From Paragonimus westermani (lineage: Eukaryota; Platyhelminthes; Trematoda; Plagiorchiida; Troglotrematidae): a DNA stretch of 64,000 nucleotides. The notes under the pieces were generated by a model that was not told the origin of the DNA, did not search any database, and saw nothing but the letters and a program-made list of their open reading frames with translations. Below, piece by piece: positions 49,751 to 62,961 of this stretch; within the stretch, counting starts at the first letter, position 1, and each line of letters starts with the position of its first letter. The DNA lies in NCBI GenBank assembly GCA_008508345.1, contig QNGE01003227.1, positions 25,811 to 89,810 on the forward strand, read 5' to 3'. Made by a program: the position numbers and the translations under genes.

Positions 49751-49942
49751 TCACGACAGTAACACTAGCCAAGATGAGTAGTTAACTATTTCTTCAATTG
49801 ACATCTGGACTGGGTCGAATCCATCGACAAACGTGTCAAACGTTTGGATCAGAGTCTCCAGGTAGGGCACCCCAAGAATATCCTGTTTTCTTTCGATCCA
49901 CATGTCAATCTGTCGTGTTAATGATTCAGTCTGGAGTGCCAC
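49751..49942 (-). CDS. Unassigned protein-like frame beside the Gypsy element
   Basis: A minus-strand frame of about 63 residues (…RQIDMWIERKQDILGVPYLE… ending YSSWLVLLS and stop) with natural-looking composition. It extends in frame to about 50016, but that part is antisense to the LINE. An acceptor-like TTAACACGACAG lies inside it. No donor was found, and the stop is seven bases from the LTR edge. It could be an exon of an unknown gene, an old transposon piece or chance. No family was recognised. Confidence 0.3.
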   Translation of the reverse strand: MALQTESLTRQIDMWIERKQDILGVPYLETLIQTFDTFVDGFDPVQMSIEEIVNYSSWLVLLS

Positions 49943-49944
49943 AT

Positions 49945-52900
49945 GAAAACCCGAGACATCCTCGTGGACGCAGTATGGTCGATACAGAACCTCGCACTGT
50001 GTTGATCGAAATGGAAGCTAGCCACAACGGGATCCACATCGCAGCCTTGAGTGAGACAAGAAATGCAGATCAAGGTAAGCTCCAGAAAACAGCTGCTGGG
50101 TCCATCCTCTACCGCACATCTTACCAGGCAGATCGTGCTCGGGAGCACAGTACCAGGTTCCTAGCCACTGACCACATCAGTGTTTCCATGGTAGACAACA
50201 ACCATCAAATCATGCCCATGCGCCTACAACTCGGTCGAGGTAATCCTACCACACTTCCTAGTGTTTATGCCACAACTATTTGTCACATTAATGAAACAAA
50301 GAATCATTTCCACGAACAACTGTACAATACAATCCACCCAACAACACTGAGTAGCTGACTGTTTGTTCTGGGTCATCTGAACACGCGAGTTGAGCGCGAC
50401 TCGGTGGCCTGGCTCGCAGTCCTCAGACCCCACAGCATTCGCGATACCAACGGGAACAGTCACCGTCTGCTCCACCTGTGTCCTACCCACCANTTGAGCG
50501 CGACTCGGTGGCCTGGCTCGCAGTCCTCAGAACCCACAGCATTCGCGATACCAACGGGAACAGTCACCGTCTGCTCCACCTGTGTCCTACCCACCATCAC
50601 TACGCGATCGCTAAACAGCTCCATATTCGTGAACTGTATGTCACGCGAATGACGCACCGGGCTGAATGTAGCACAAATTATAGACTCATCAACACCAAAC
50701 TGTTCATCCATACCTATAAGCCTGTTTGCTGTAGATCGTCTAGACGACGGCCGAAAGTGAATGTCAAACGACTGGACAGCTCAAAAGCAAGGATTAGGTT
50801 TCAACGTGCAGTTGGCGTTCGTCTAAAAGGTGTGCCTGTGTCAATTACCGATGAGAGCATGTGACAACAACCCAAGCAACAGGTCACGGCAACGGCTGTC
50901 GAAATCGTAGGTATTCGGCGCCAGAAACATCCGGACTAGATCGAAGACAACAAATTCTTACGAGAGAAGAACGAGGCGTTTGCTACTGTCACAACGAACC
51001 CAGACAGTGAAGCAGAAAAAGCCGCATTCCGGAGCGTTCACCGTCAACTCGCCAAACAAATTCGCGGAATCAAGGATGACTGGTGGAAAAAGCAAGGGCT
51101 ATGCCGAACGTCAATAACACAAGGAGTCCCATGATTCGCTGAAATCGACTTCTGCACATCCGTCCAGTCTATCCAACTACCGACTGACAGGGACGCTGAC
51201 TTTTCATGCAATCAGTCAGAGAATATCAATGAAAGCTCCGTGGAAGCACTCAGGTAAACTACGTAACCGGCTGGCTACCCCTAGCTGAGTGACCGCCAAT
51301 AACGGACCGCACCTAAATCTCAGGACATCACCTGCCCTCTCGCGAAGTTGACAGTCGTGCAGAGCACTATTCAACTGTTGCAAAACGGAAAGGCCGCAGA
51401 AGATGGGTTTCCAGGGAAAATCCAGGAGCATAACGGCAGGCCAGTTCTGAAACATGTTTTGCTCAATTTAGGGGCGGGAAACAGTCCCACGAGAGTTCAA
51501 GGATGCTCCGACCGTACTCCTGTTTAAAGGTAGGGGCAGCAACCAATGCGCCGTCAGCTATCGAAGCATCAGTCTACTGAACTGAGCCACAGAACTGTTA
51601 GTAATAGTCCTGCTGAACCAACCCAATGCGGCAATTTGGGAGGCCAATGTTCTCGAGGGGCAGTGCGGATTTCGGACAAGTCGCATTACGACCGACATAG
51701 TGCTACCCGCTCGACAAATCCAGAAGTACCATGATCACAATCAACCACTATATGCCCACTTCGTGGACATCAACAAATCGTCTGACTCTGTCAGCTGTCA
51801 GGCATCGTGAACAGTGATTAATAAATTTGCCGTTACCGCACCCAAAACCGGCTACACACCTCAACGATACACATGCTTACGTTCGCAGACGACAGCGCAC
51901 TGTTAGCACATAGCGAAGATGAATTTCAGTGACTGGCCACAGCTTTCGCGACCGCGACATACAAATTTGGTTTGCATATCAACACAGTTAAGACACTTTC
52001 TTTCTCTCCATCTTCTCCAAGCAGATGTACTGTGCCTGCACTTGCGTCTGAAATTCGCACCAATCAACACAATGCGGTTCGCTGCACAGACTCCTCTCAC
52101 TTGGGTAGCGATCTGTCGACAAATCTGTCCTCGAAACTCGAGCTGTCAACTCGGACGACGATGGCTAGCACCAATTTTGAACGTCCTGAAATACGTGTCT
52201 GGAAGAACCACAAGCTGTGGATGAAAAACAAACTGCTTGCCTGCAGCACGATGGTGCTGTCTACACTGCCGTACAACAGTGGAATTTGGACATCGTTTCA
52301 GCGCTATGTGCGGTCTATGAGCTGATTGTATCCGTAATGTCCAAGGCACATCCTGGTCAGTCGGTGATCGCAGCTGGTTCCCAACACACGGTCACTTCGA
52401 CAGGTGAACATGGATATGGCTGAATCCATGCTGATGCTCAATTAGCCTCGTTGGCTAGGACGTCTGTAAAATGGGCGAAGAACAGATTCCAAAACAACTG
52501 CTATATGGACAGCGTGAAGCATGTAAGCGAAATCCTGGTAGTCGGAAGCTCCGACACTACGACGCTATCCAAGTAGACATTTCGCGCCGTTATATCGACT
52601 TTAGATCATGGGAGGACTTAGCCCTGAACTAGTCAGTCTACAGGTATACGATTCGGATGAGCGATCGAAAATACGGTGGACGACAGTTGTGTGACCACGA
52701 ATTCACTCAAGTTGCAAGCGAAGGTCCAGTGGGTCGCGGCGACACCGCTGTGTGATGTTGCGACGAATGAGACCGAGAATGCAATGACCGTCTCGGACTG
52801 GTGGGTCATCAACGTACTCATAGCACACTGTCAACGAAGAAGCGACATGTACGTTAAACTCAACTAGGCTATGCCAGTTGTATCCACTTCTTCGTCCACA

Positions 52901-53430
52901 TTAACCAACAACAACCGCCGCTCGGAAAATCATCCGCCCTCTTTGACAGAAACCTGAATCATCTTGGCATTCCACCTTTCGTCTACTTCAGCTTCGTTGG
53001 TGCATTGTATGCTGGTTTCTCCGCCTGTTTTTCAGTGTAAACCTAAACTCCCGTTTATCCTCCTTATCCTATCTACGATGTAATGATATGTACTTCTACA
53101 ATGAACTACCAATTGTCTTATATTTTCACAATGTTCCACCCCAGCCTAGAGTATAGTATCAGAGCCACTGAATACTTTCGTTCTCGAAGGATAACGGGTT
53201 CGCTCCTATACCGGTCTCCAATCTGGCTAGCCATTCACCGGTTGGACACAGAGACCTCATTCACACGTATCCAGGTCTTCGCCCTTCGAGTTTACGCTGG
53301 GCATGTGATGTGTAAGTGGAATCATAAGTGGCTCAACGCAAGCCACTTGTGACAGGTGTTATATGCAGGTGTCCTTTGACTTCAGACACTGCGACAACCT
53401 ATTCACGGACGGATGCAGCTAACCACGTGC
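49945..53430 (+). mobile_element. Degraded APE-type LINE, nearly full length
   Basis: Relics of one non-LTR element in order. Endonuclease N-terminal part at 49985-50060 (IAALSETR). Endonuclease middle at 50368-50600 (VLGHLNTRVERD), where the Asp of the usual GDFN motif is His. RT start near 51390 (NGKAAEDGFPGKI). RT block near 51650-51790 (QCGFR, FVDINKSSDSV). Catalytic FADD at 51891-51902. RT thumb near 52150-52320, finger remnant near 52755-52820 (GLVGHQRTH) and the 3' untranslated end to 53430. Many stops and an internal deletion of roughly 180 bp before FADD. It shares its 3' end with the copies at 1.3, 9 and 19 kb, so it is the reference copy here. The clade was not assigned. A 103-bp tandem copy around an N lies at 50390-50596. 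Confidence 0.8.
50390..50596 (+). repeat. 103-bp tandem duplication split by one N
   Basis: 50390-50492 and 50494-50596 are the same 103 bp with one mismatch, separated only by an N at 50493. It lies within the LINE endonuclease. The N at the exact junction suggests overlapping contig ends that were not merged. Confidence 0.9.
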
Positions 53431-53929
53431 GTGTGTGTGTGAAACCAAACATGGACAAGGTTTTCGAGTTCCCAATCGAGAAACGCAGCCACAACCAACC
53501 AAAATATGAACTGTGCTCAACGTGTGCATCTTGATTATTTTCCGGTCAACACGACATGAGGCATATCAAAACAACCGCCTCACAGACAATGGACAACATC
53601 ACCCTCTGCGATAGAGCGAAAAAGGTACTTTCTAAATATGACTAGCCTGCTGCAACCAAGCCAAATCGACCCATCTGTGACCAAATCAACTCACGTGCAC
53701 AGCTAAACCAATTGGGAGGTGGAACTCTAAACAAAACACTATTCTGATGATAGCAAGCCACACACAGGACTGTTGCTCCACCCGTGACAAACTCACTTGA
53801 GTCTTCCCCTGTCCGTGCGGAATAGGTGTGTTGTTGGGAAACCAGCGCCTGTACAAAAAGCAACGAAGTGGAACGTTACAGATGGTGCTGAAAGAAACAA
53901 TGAGGCAGAAATTTTCTTAACAAATAAGG

Positions 53930-54060
53930 AAATTCATAATCACGAATCTAGCACCTCTTTTCAACAGAAACTGCTTGAAAAGTCCGTCTGAATGTGAAGG
54001 CCGCGATCAAATATAAGTGATTTTCGGTTCGAAACTAACTAAATCACCGACTACTCATCG
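53930..54060 (+). repeat. SINE body copy
   Basis: From CACGAATCTAGCACCTC to GATCAAATATAAGTGATT it aligns with the SINE bodies at 26830-26950 and 54330-54450. The right flank (AAATCACCGACTACTCATCGG) matches, reversed, the flank of the fold-back at 2.77 kb, which suggests the element's tail extends that far. The head was not recognised. Confidence 0.5.
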
Positions 54061-54239
54061 GTAATGTGAAACATCGTCTAATAGGCTCCACAACACCGGC
54101 GATTTCAACCTATCTCGAGTTTTCGAGCGGAGCTAACAAACAGTAACTATCCCCTATCTAGATGACCGCGCAACCAGATCAGTACTCACAAAAGAAAGTG
54201 GCCGGGTGCCGAATGTCACAATCCGCCTATGTTTAATGT

Positions 54240-54450
54240 GAAGCCAGTGCCGCCGCAGTGGTCATCCTGGTTGCCTCAGTCACTCGTTACCGACATTTTA
54301 GTCTCGACCATGCCAACGATATGCACCATTGACGAGCTCTATCAAAAGTAAAACTCGAAGCTATTGCTTGATTTCGAGAGAGGCCGACTGGAAAGTCTAC
54401 CTGGATGTGAAGACTGTGAGCAAATGTGAGTGATGCCCTACTTGAAGGAA
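54240..54450 (+). mobile_element. tRNA-derived SINE, worn copy
   Basis: The head around GCCAGTGCCGCCGCAGTGG aligns with the box A region of the 26.76-kb copy, then a decayed box B region. The body contains AAAGTCTACCTGGATGTGAA and GAGCAAATGTGAGTGATG. It runs to the CTACTTGAA end shared with the fold-back arms at 2.8-2.96 kb. Confidence 0.6.
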
Positions 54451-54520
54451 TACAAGTCTGGTGAGACAGCCGTAGTGTCAGTGAATCGTGTTGTTCACTC
54501 CGAGCGAGTGGAGCAAGTTT

Positions 54521-54553
54521 GAGAGAGAGAGAGAGAGAGAGACAGAGAGAGAG
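54521..54553. repeat. GA dinucleotide repeat
   Basis: About 33 bp of GA units with one AC interruption, just downstream of a SINE copy. Confidence 0.95.
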
Positions 54554-54583
54554 CAATGCAGTATATATGAGGTGAGTGTTGGA

Positions 54584-54668
54584 TCCATGCTGGCTGAGCA
54601 CTTTAAACTAGCTCAGTCATTTTCTGAAAAAGACGCACGCCATTACAGGTGACATGCCCTACCCATGA
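54584..54668 (+). repeat. 85-bp repeat, left partner of an inverted pair
   Basis: Starts TCCATGCTGGCTGAGC. It matches the reverse complement of 63916-64000 at 82 of 85 positions. The partner runs off the window, so the true length is unknown. Confidence 0.9.
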
Positions 54669-57600
54669 TAACATTCAAACATCCATCAAGCGCAAAAATC
54701 GAGACCGGAATGTCGGCCCCCTAGACGTGCACATATGGCCCTAACAAGATCTGTCTGGGATAAAAGGACAAAACAGATAACGGACGAGTGCTATGATCGT
54801 TCCACCGCCAAGGCCACCGCCAAGGCCACCGCCAAGGCCACCCCCAATGTTCAACTGCCATGCACGTATGAAATGACTCATTCTATGGGCGGTCTTTGGT
54901 CAACACGTCTGGATTTCGGTGCACTTTTAACCGTGCGCAATGATGGTGACCAAAAATCAACCAATTTCGGCAAACTGTGAGACAAGAGAGGTGCAGAAAC
55001 TAGACGTGGTTGATTAAGAAAGCATTAACTGCTGACGAGAGCACCACAAATTCGTGAATAATAAGTTTAAAGAAACCAGCCAGTTTCACATGTACTCGTA
55101 TGGGCAGATGAGCCCTAAAATGCATTAACAACGAAGGTGACTGCGTTTTGACGACAAGGAAATGCAACCTTTTGTTTCCGGTCCGCCATATCCTGGGTGA
55201 CCTCAGTGACTTTTCCGCATTCTTGAGCGCATTCCGAAGACAACCAAATAACGTAAGGACGGTTATACAGACGTCCAGAATGTGCTTCCTTTTTGGTGGA
55301 AAAGCATGAACAAGCGTGGACTGGACGATAGAACGCTGTAATTAGTGCAGTGTCCTGTGGTGTCGAACTATATGGATGAACGAATCGGTGTTCAGCTTGC
55401 TTTATAGTGGTGGTGTTAAACTCTGTATTGAGGACAACTGACCGGGTACTTGCGATGCAGTTTACACACATACACCGGTCACAGAGTAAGGCCGTGATTC
55501 AATAGTGTGATACAAGTCACTTCACGCGTACATGATAGGATAACCATATCAACACGACTGAACGCTTTGGGCGTTTTCGAAGATCGACCACTTTAATTAT
55601 CCATTCGTTTTTCCTGCTTAGTCTAAGAAGTTTAGGCGAGGACGTTTAAGGCTCAATGTGTACACGTTAAGTGCATATAAACTAGAAGTTCAACGGCGGC
55701 CTTCAAAGACTCTCGGATAGGAGGGGGTAGACATGTGGAATTCGGGTATAGACACTAATCTGCACATTTCGCCGTACAGTCAACATTCCGTTCGACTGTA
55801 ACGGGGTAAACTGTGAAGAATACGCATAACAAGTTTATGAAAAATAAGAGCAACAGATCGGGAGTGCATTTGAAACATCCCAACACACAATGGCTGATTA
55901 ATTTGTCCGACGTCCATCTGGTGAGCAACAGCTGACGTTCGCGAACCGAAAATAGAAAAAACTGTCCAAAGATCAATTTTCTGATCACGTTATATTAGGA
56001 GAGCAAAAAACAGGGTCCGATTTTTGTGCGGCAACGTAGTGAAAACAAAGACTGAAATTCGACTAAATCCGATTCTAGCAAGACCAAAGGATGAAGTTAC
56101 ATAGAACGCTGGAAGTTACTGGTTGTTCACTATGTCTATTTTCGTAGGCCAACTGTTTGATCAGTCTGACTATGTGAAGCTTCGTTTGTCTTCCATTCGT
56201 AGTGTTGGTTTTGGACCCCAATTTCCAGACCGGTTCACACGTTCTGGTTAATGATGTGGTGTCGTCCGTTCTGATCGGTCCCACTACGTCCGCTCAACCG
56301 TCTTGTAGTTGACTCATCCACAGTTGTGTCTGATCTTGGTGACTGACCTGAATTCGTGTCTGCTGGTGCCATGGGTCAGTTTCATCCGTCATTACACTGG
56401 ATACAGCAGGCACGCCATTGAACTCGGCAAGTTGTTAAACTGTTTTTCCGACCAGCAATGTGGAGGGTACTAGGAGATAACCAACCTGACAAGTGGCATA
56501 TATCGGCTGTACTCGACAGAACTATTATGGTCTTAAGCATCAGTAATCACATTGCGATACTTTCCACCACTAACCTATTCACCACAGCCACATGATAGAA
56601 GCGAAAATTTGAATAATCCAATCAAACCCACCACTTCTATGTTCTCTTAAGCAAACTGACGATGAGTAACGGTTGGGTACAAAATTTGGAAGTCATTTGG
56701 AAGACCTGAAGAACGTTGTCCAAATCATTCCAATTATAGGCGTACAGGTAATACTTTAACATCCGTTTTCTGCCCACAGAGACCACAAAAATTCTAGATC
56801 GGGTCAGAAAGTATATGGAGTAGTATTCGAGCCGAACGCTTAACTCGATAGATAACTCGATTCAAGGCGTGAAACTGATAACTCCTAGGTCTAGATTAAT
56901 GTGAAATAATCGGGTACCATCTGAGCGGTAACTCACGGCTATTCAAAACCGTCATCAAATAGTACCCGTTGGAGAATCGGCTATGTTGTCAACACAGAAG
57001 TACATTCCGATTTTATTTTCAGTAGAGTTACTCATATCGGAGGGGAACCCCTAAGCGATATATTCCGAATATACGACAAGACCTCGTTGTGATGACATCA
57101 ATTTCACTTTGGAACAAAAGTTTCAACTATCGTTTGATCAAGGACAAAGAAGTTAGCTCGGGGATAGCCAGATGACAGTGACGCGAGTACAACAGTGTGG
57201 CAGTGCATTTCACCGGAAGCCACTCTACATTAAGAGGGTATAACAGAGAGTGGAAAGTTTTGCAGGAACTTCGATATTCACCATAACTGCGGACAACCGA
57301 GTTCTACTTACTATGGCCAACGCCTAGGAACTGACATTCTAGAGGAATTTGGTCAGTTTCCAAAGGGGGTCACACTAATCAGGAAGGTTAAATCGGCACT
57401 GCCGACACGCGCGATTTTGGATAAACAACACTCGTTGCACAATCCGATTTCTACTAGCTCACACCACCACCTCACGAGTTACACCGTGAAATGAGCCACT
57501 TGTCTTAAAAAAAACTCATTTTGAATCCGGAGTTGTTATATGTGAAGTGCCCTGCCAGAGCCTGTTGACATCTGCATCAGTGGAAAGGTTCAAGCAGAGA

Positions 57601-58510
57601 GTTGGGGCACTAATTAAGAACGTCAAACAGGGTTTGCGGATAGCTGAGCTATTAGAAACACTGCATTGGGGTGAAGCTACATTCAAACCTTCAATAACAT
57701 TGTCAGCCAGCTGTTGTTTGCTGGATGCGCGCTCTATATTTGCTAAGCTGTGGCCGGGTTCTTGTCACACCATCCCGATATACCAGAGTGTTTCTGTAAC
57801 GACCACTCGTTCGCACTCAGGTAGGCACGGACTTTCTTAATCGTATTTTGCTAAGAACATTTAGCCATCCGCCGTTAGTGTGAGAAAAGACTGCACAACC
57901 ATCCCCAGCGTCCATCCATCCTCAACGTTCCAATGTACTCTAGAAATCCTAATCGGGTTTCAGCGACTTTGATTGTCTAATTTGGCACCATCTATTAATA
58001 TCCTGCCCACGGATGAAACAGCAAAAACGCTCTATGGACCATACTTCAGAGTCTTAAGGCTCCATCTGTTGAAGTTTGGGAGGCTAGAGTGACAGAAACT
58101 GAACACCACCCATATTTAATCGCCGTCGTCGGAGTCAGAGCACTTGAGTGACCAGTCAAGCCTAGTGTGGGGTTAATGGCGCTATGGTTAACATAGACAA
58201 GCGACCGCAGTACACCATTAGTGAGCTTTGATAGAAGCGAAATTAGGGTATGGCACTGTTGTGATCCCAAAGGCGGCTGGTCTATGAGGTTGGTTGTCGC
58301 ACGAAATTCCCTACAATTTATGTGAAAACAGAACAACGAACGCGCACACTCATTCCGACCCGTTGAGCAGCAGTGCATCGTCATTCACCTTGGCAACACG
58401 TCTCACATTGTGTACACACACGATTTCAACGGTCACTTCTGGTTCCTCGTCTTTTTGGCTTTGACGCATGCCCTTCACTATACTAATCACAAAAAAGGTG
58501 CATGTTATAC
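54669..58510. other. No supported gene or element
   Basis: About 3.8 kb with short frames only (for example minus 55471-55115 and plus 57547-57840), none with a recognisable domain. It includes a 12-bp tandem repeat at 54802-54845. Sequence just below 58510 may be the LTR of the dead Gypsy element on the minus strand, but it does not resemble the intact element's LTR. Confidence 0.4.
54802..54845 (+). repeat. 12-bp minisatellite
   Basis: About 3.6 copies of CCACCGCCAAGG. In one frame it reads as Ala-Lys-Ala-Thr repeats within an 81-residue frame (54735-54980) that has no other support. Confidence 0.85.
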
Positions 58511-58514
58511 AACG

Positions 58515-61500
58515 CTCCCCCCTTCTGAAGTTTCCTGGCTCCTTTGCAATTGCTGGCGAATCGTCTCCCAACTAACTGATCTCCTGTTTCGCTACACCAT
58601 CACATCATGTCACTTTGCTAATTCACTCCCACGCAGTTGTTTTGTCTCGCCGTCCCTTACGATCGTGTGTTTTGGGCCTCTTCTAAAAATTACCCAATAT
58701 GGGCCCTTTTCAATAAAGTAGGAGTTTTGTTGAGCCCGGGCAGCTAGCGACTGTGGTTCGATGACCTCGATATTTCACTCTTACTCCCAGAATGAACATT
58801 CAGGTTTTACCGAACATGAGCTGCTGATTACTCTTCCGTGTGCCTGCGACGCTTAAAAATTTCGTTTGGCTCCTCCCCTTTCGGCTGCCAATTCTTTAGT
58901 GAAATCACTGGGTTGTAGCCATATTCCAATGTTCTCATCCGCTGGAAGTCAAGAAGTTCTGCCATACATGAACTGAAATGATAATTTATTCGCATTCCCC
59001 TGAACAGACGCACGGTGGGCCAATAGCACCGCTGGTAATGCAGACTCCCAGTCGCATCCATTGGCTGATAACCATCCCTTGATTGTTCCGTTGTTGCGCT
59101 CACTAAGCCCACTCGTCTGCAGCGGATATGGTGTCGTTCCGATGCGCTTGATTCCAAATAGGTGTATGCGTGTTATAAACTCATTACTCTCAAAGCATGG
59201 TTCTTAATCCATCAAGGTGGCCTTCGGTACGTTAGGGTTCACCACCGATCCTCCTACGGCAGACGTCTTTTGGTTCGGAACTCAAGTCGCCCCGCTGCAC
59301 TGGATAAGATGTTCTCTCGTGATCAGAATACACTGTTTACCGACAGCGCTCAATGTAAATGGGTCTGTAAGATACAATGGCCAGAGTTCACCGATTTCAC
59401 AGACTGTTAAAGGCTGTTCCCCCAATGTCGCTTCCCAGTAAACTAACAGTGTTAGCAGGCAAATACGTGAACTGTCACATCCGCTTTCATCTTTGACCAA
59501 TATACTCCTTGTCGCATCAGATCGTATGTCCAGGTGCATCCGGTGTGCGTCATTTCATGGCGTTTTGCCACCAGTTTCTTATTCAGTTGTCTTGGAACGA
59601 CCACCACCTGAGGGATGCCAACGCCACGCTGCGTGTCAGTATGTATTGTCAGTACGCACCGTTTAAGTCAACATTTTCCACTGATATCCTCACACCTCTT
59701 GTCAGAACGTCTTGGGGTTGTGGACGCACTAGTGTTTGTGGGTCCTGCCCCATTACTACGTCACTGACAACAAAAGTCACCTCGGGAGGTTCGTCATCTG
59801 CAGGCAGTTGGGAGAGGAAATCCACGTCCCAGCTGTCAGAACCGGGCACATAATTGGCCATCAAATCATATCCTGTGAACGCAATGCTTATCGGACTAAT
59901 TTTTCCCCGGGTCCCTCGCAGTCCTGATCCATTCCAGAGCTTTGTGATCTGTTTCCACGCGGAACTGTTGACCCAACAAGTACCGGTGCCACTTACCCAG
60001 CGTTCAGATAATTGCCAAACATTCTTTTCCACTGGTGGAATACTTCTGCGCTGTTGGAGTCAGCACTCTACTGGCACACTTAATTACTCCTTTCTACGAC
60101 TTGAGTACACACCTAATGCCCCGATCACTGGCATCTACTGCTACGATGAGCGTTACAGCTGTACTTAGAGGTTCTTTGTCTTTTCAAAGGGGTTCTTGCA
60201 TTGATGATGTAGTGGAATGAAAACGTTTTAAAAACTGACCGTAGGACCCTGCCCGACCCAGAAACCGTCTCAGTGTGCTCTTATAGTTCGGAGCTTGGGA
60301 TTCTCTAATTGTTACGATCTTCTCCGGTGTGGACCTGATTTCACTTTGACCCAACTTGTGTCTCGATAGCACCAACGATGACCGTCCGAGTTGTGACTTA
60401 TCGGTAGTAATCTAGAGCACACAGCTATTAACTCATTTTAAGAAATTATATAGGTGGCCAGCGTGTTCTGATCCTCTGTTACTGGTATCACAGTATCATC
60501 TTCATATGCCGCTACATTATCCAGTCGTTTCACCAACCGAAGTGTGGACGGCGCCTCGGACAAAACGAACGACATGTGATTGAATTGATACTGTTTCCTG
60601 CCCACAGTAAATACAGTTCCCGCATGATCCGCGGATTTGGGTGCTACCTGTTAGTATCCGGAGCGTAAATTCAATAGCGCAACATATCGAAAATACCGGC
60701 GGCGGATGGTGTTGGCACAACCGTGTTAAGCGTTACCTCATTCAGCCGTCTATAATCCACACAAAGACGGTATTTCCTGTCGGTCTTCTCCACTAGTAGT
60801 TAGGTCTCTTCCCGTCCCCTTCTTTTTTCCTTCTCTCCTATATATATGGTTTGCTTTTTCTTCATGGTTGTGTGGCAGTTAAGCATTAGTGTGAACCACT
60901 GATGTATTGCTGTCTATGATGATGATGATGATGACTAGGAGAATGGTCGAATTGTACGGACCGTTGGCTTCTTCGATAACATCCACTTTCAACATGACCG
61001 GTAGTTACATTTTTACTTTCTCTTCAAGTTGAACAAGCATCCTACTGTGTCCACGAGGTTGAAATGTTTTGGCTGTTGGTATTTCATGTGCAATCCAATT
61101 GCAATAACGCAGCGTATTTCTCGATCGCCGACCACAGCAAGGGGACCGTGCAAGTGAGGTTTCAGCCGTGCGTACTTGGTTGACGCTATCCAGCAGCCCT
61201 CCTGTGAGTGTCAGAAAACCGTACCTAGTTGACAGCGTTTTGAGCCTCAGGTCAATCACGGCATCTATCGCGGCGAGGAATTTCGTCTCGAGGATCGTTT
61301 ACCTAGTTTCTGGGGGCTCAATGAAACGGCGCGTCGTAATATTGTTGCCAATACATTCTTTCACGCCATCAATCAGCCGACTGTGATCTACAGCTCTCCT
61401 GATTATCATGGATGTCGTCTCAACATTATGCTTCTCCCTATGAGAAATCAACGAAATAGCCGCCCTTGTATCGACCAAGCACTGTTCTATCTCCTCGTCA

Positions 61501-62265
61501 ACTTCAACTTTGAATGGGCAGCCCTCCTAAATAGATTCCATTATTGGTTGGCTCGCCCAACAAAAAGAATAAACATGGGACACTTTAATTTCAGATCCAT
61601 CCCAAACCGTCGGGCTGTGTAGTCCTTATTCCAATGTCCCTTCTCATCACAACTGAAGCAGCCTCCTTATCTACCGTTCCCCAGTGGCACTGTATCCAAT
61701 GCAGCTACACCCACTGCCAACTGCTCCATCACCTTCTGCATCTATGCTAGTGCCCTCTTGTCCATAATGTTGTTCACATTTACCGACATCACGGACGTAA
61801 CTCCTAACTCTAACGTCAATTTCGGTCGCTCATCAAGGTCAATCCGTCAGGTAACACGGGTAATGCGTGAACCGCCATCGGGAGACCTTCAATAAACTGC
61901 TCCACCAACAACTGCCGTCGTGATTTTTGACCCCCTTCTGGTAGTGCTCCGTTCAGCAATCCTTGTAGAATGGCGGTGAATATGGAAGTATCAGGTTCTT
62001 CTTCATCATCAAGCCTGACCGTCTTAAACTGTCGTATGACTTCCTGGCTTTCGGTAGGGCTGTCAAACGCAGCCACCAGTGCATTCTTCGCATCGACCCC
62101 TTCCATCTTCTCAGGCCGTCATTGCACCACGCTCAACACCGCCTTCGCTGTGCCCTTCACCGATGTGGGCAGGGCAGTCAGCTTCCCACGGTCGGTCTTG
62201 CCTCCGACCACCGCGGCCATGTCCTCGAAATAACGACGGAAAAACCGGCACATCACTGTATATTA
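58515..62265 (-). mobile_element. Dead relative of the intact Gypsy element
   Basis: Minus-strand relics align domain by domain with the intact Gag-Pol. Gag lies at 62265-61816 (FDSPTESQEVIRQFK), the protease end and RT start near 61350-61005 and the RT catalytic site YEDD at 60506-60495. The RT connection is at 60375-60184 (TLRRFLGRAG), RNase H about 60050-59649 and integrase about 59540-58828 (IGELW). A GPY/F-like module lies near 58790-58615 and a purine tract at 58525-58514. Stops and frameshifts are frequent throughout. LTRs were not identified, and sequence after the purine tract does not match the 322-bp LTR, so it is a different subfamily or badly eroded. Confidence 0.85.
60917..60935. 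repeat. GAT trinucleotide repeat
   Basis: About six ATG/GAT units inside the dead Gypsy element, a post-insertion microsatellite. Confidence 0.85.
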
Positions 62266-62920
62266 TTCATGACCATTAGGTCAAGTCAATCCGGAAGGAC
62301 AGACTCCAAGCAGCGAAGTACTCATTAAAATCTTGCATCTAACATAACCATCTTGGGTTCTATTTCTTATAAAATGCAAAAAAAGCAAACGCATGCAAAC
62401 AGGTCCACCCACCACCCCGCTGAAGTGTCGTATGTTTCACGTTGAGCGACTTTAAACTACAGCCGATAGTCTTATGTGGCCACTATGAATCAGGGATAAG
62501 CCAGAGACACAAAAGTAAAACCATGTAAATATATGGCAGCCGGATTCGTGATTCGTTTTGTACACACCGTCCACGTGCAAAGCAGCCACGTGGCCACGAT
62601 GCAGCTGCCATAGTGATTGTGTTCTAAAGAGTAAGTCTACGTATATCAGGACGGACTGATTATCGATATCTGAACGACAGAGAGTGTGGGAACCTTCCAG
62701 GATGCGTTGATAACGTCGACATGAATGAATGATTCAGCACGTAATTTGACGAAGGGAAAAATGAACAAGCATCGCTCGAAATGACGTAGTCATTTACGTG
62801 AGCGCATAGGAAGCTGTTAGGGACAGGCATAAGACAGTGACGGTAATACGTACGTGAAAGACATGTCGGTATACGGTGAGCAAGCAAGCAAGCGAGCGAT
62901 CACACACACACACACAAAGT
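62266..62920. other. No recognisable feature apart from a CA repeat
   Basis: Expected site of the primer-binding site and 5' LTR of the dead Gypsy element, but neither could be recognised. A CA run lies at 62899-62917. Confidence 0.4.
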
Positions 62921-62956
62921 TGGCGGCATCCGATTCGGATTAGCCTGTCACAGTGA
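62921..62956 (-). repeat. LINE 3' terminal fragment
   Basis: On the minus strand this is the last ~36 bp of the LINE 3' end (TGTGACAGGCTAATCCGAAT … GATGCC), nearly identical to 9510-9542. It stops within a few bases of the 552-bp repeat at 62962. Confidence 0.7.
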
Positions 62957-62961
62957 TCAAA

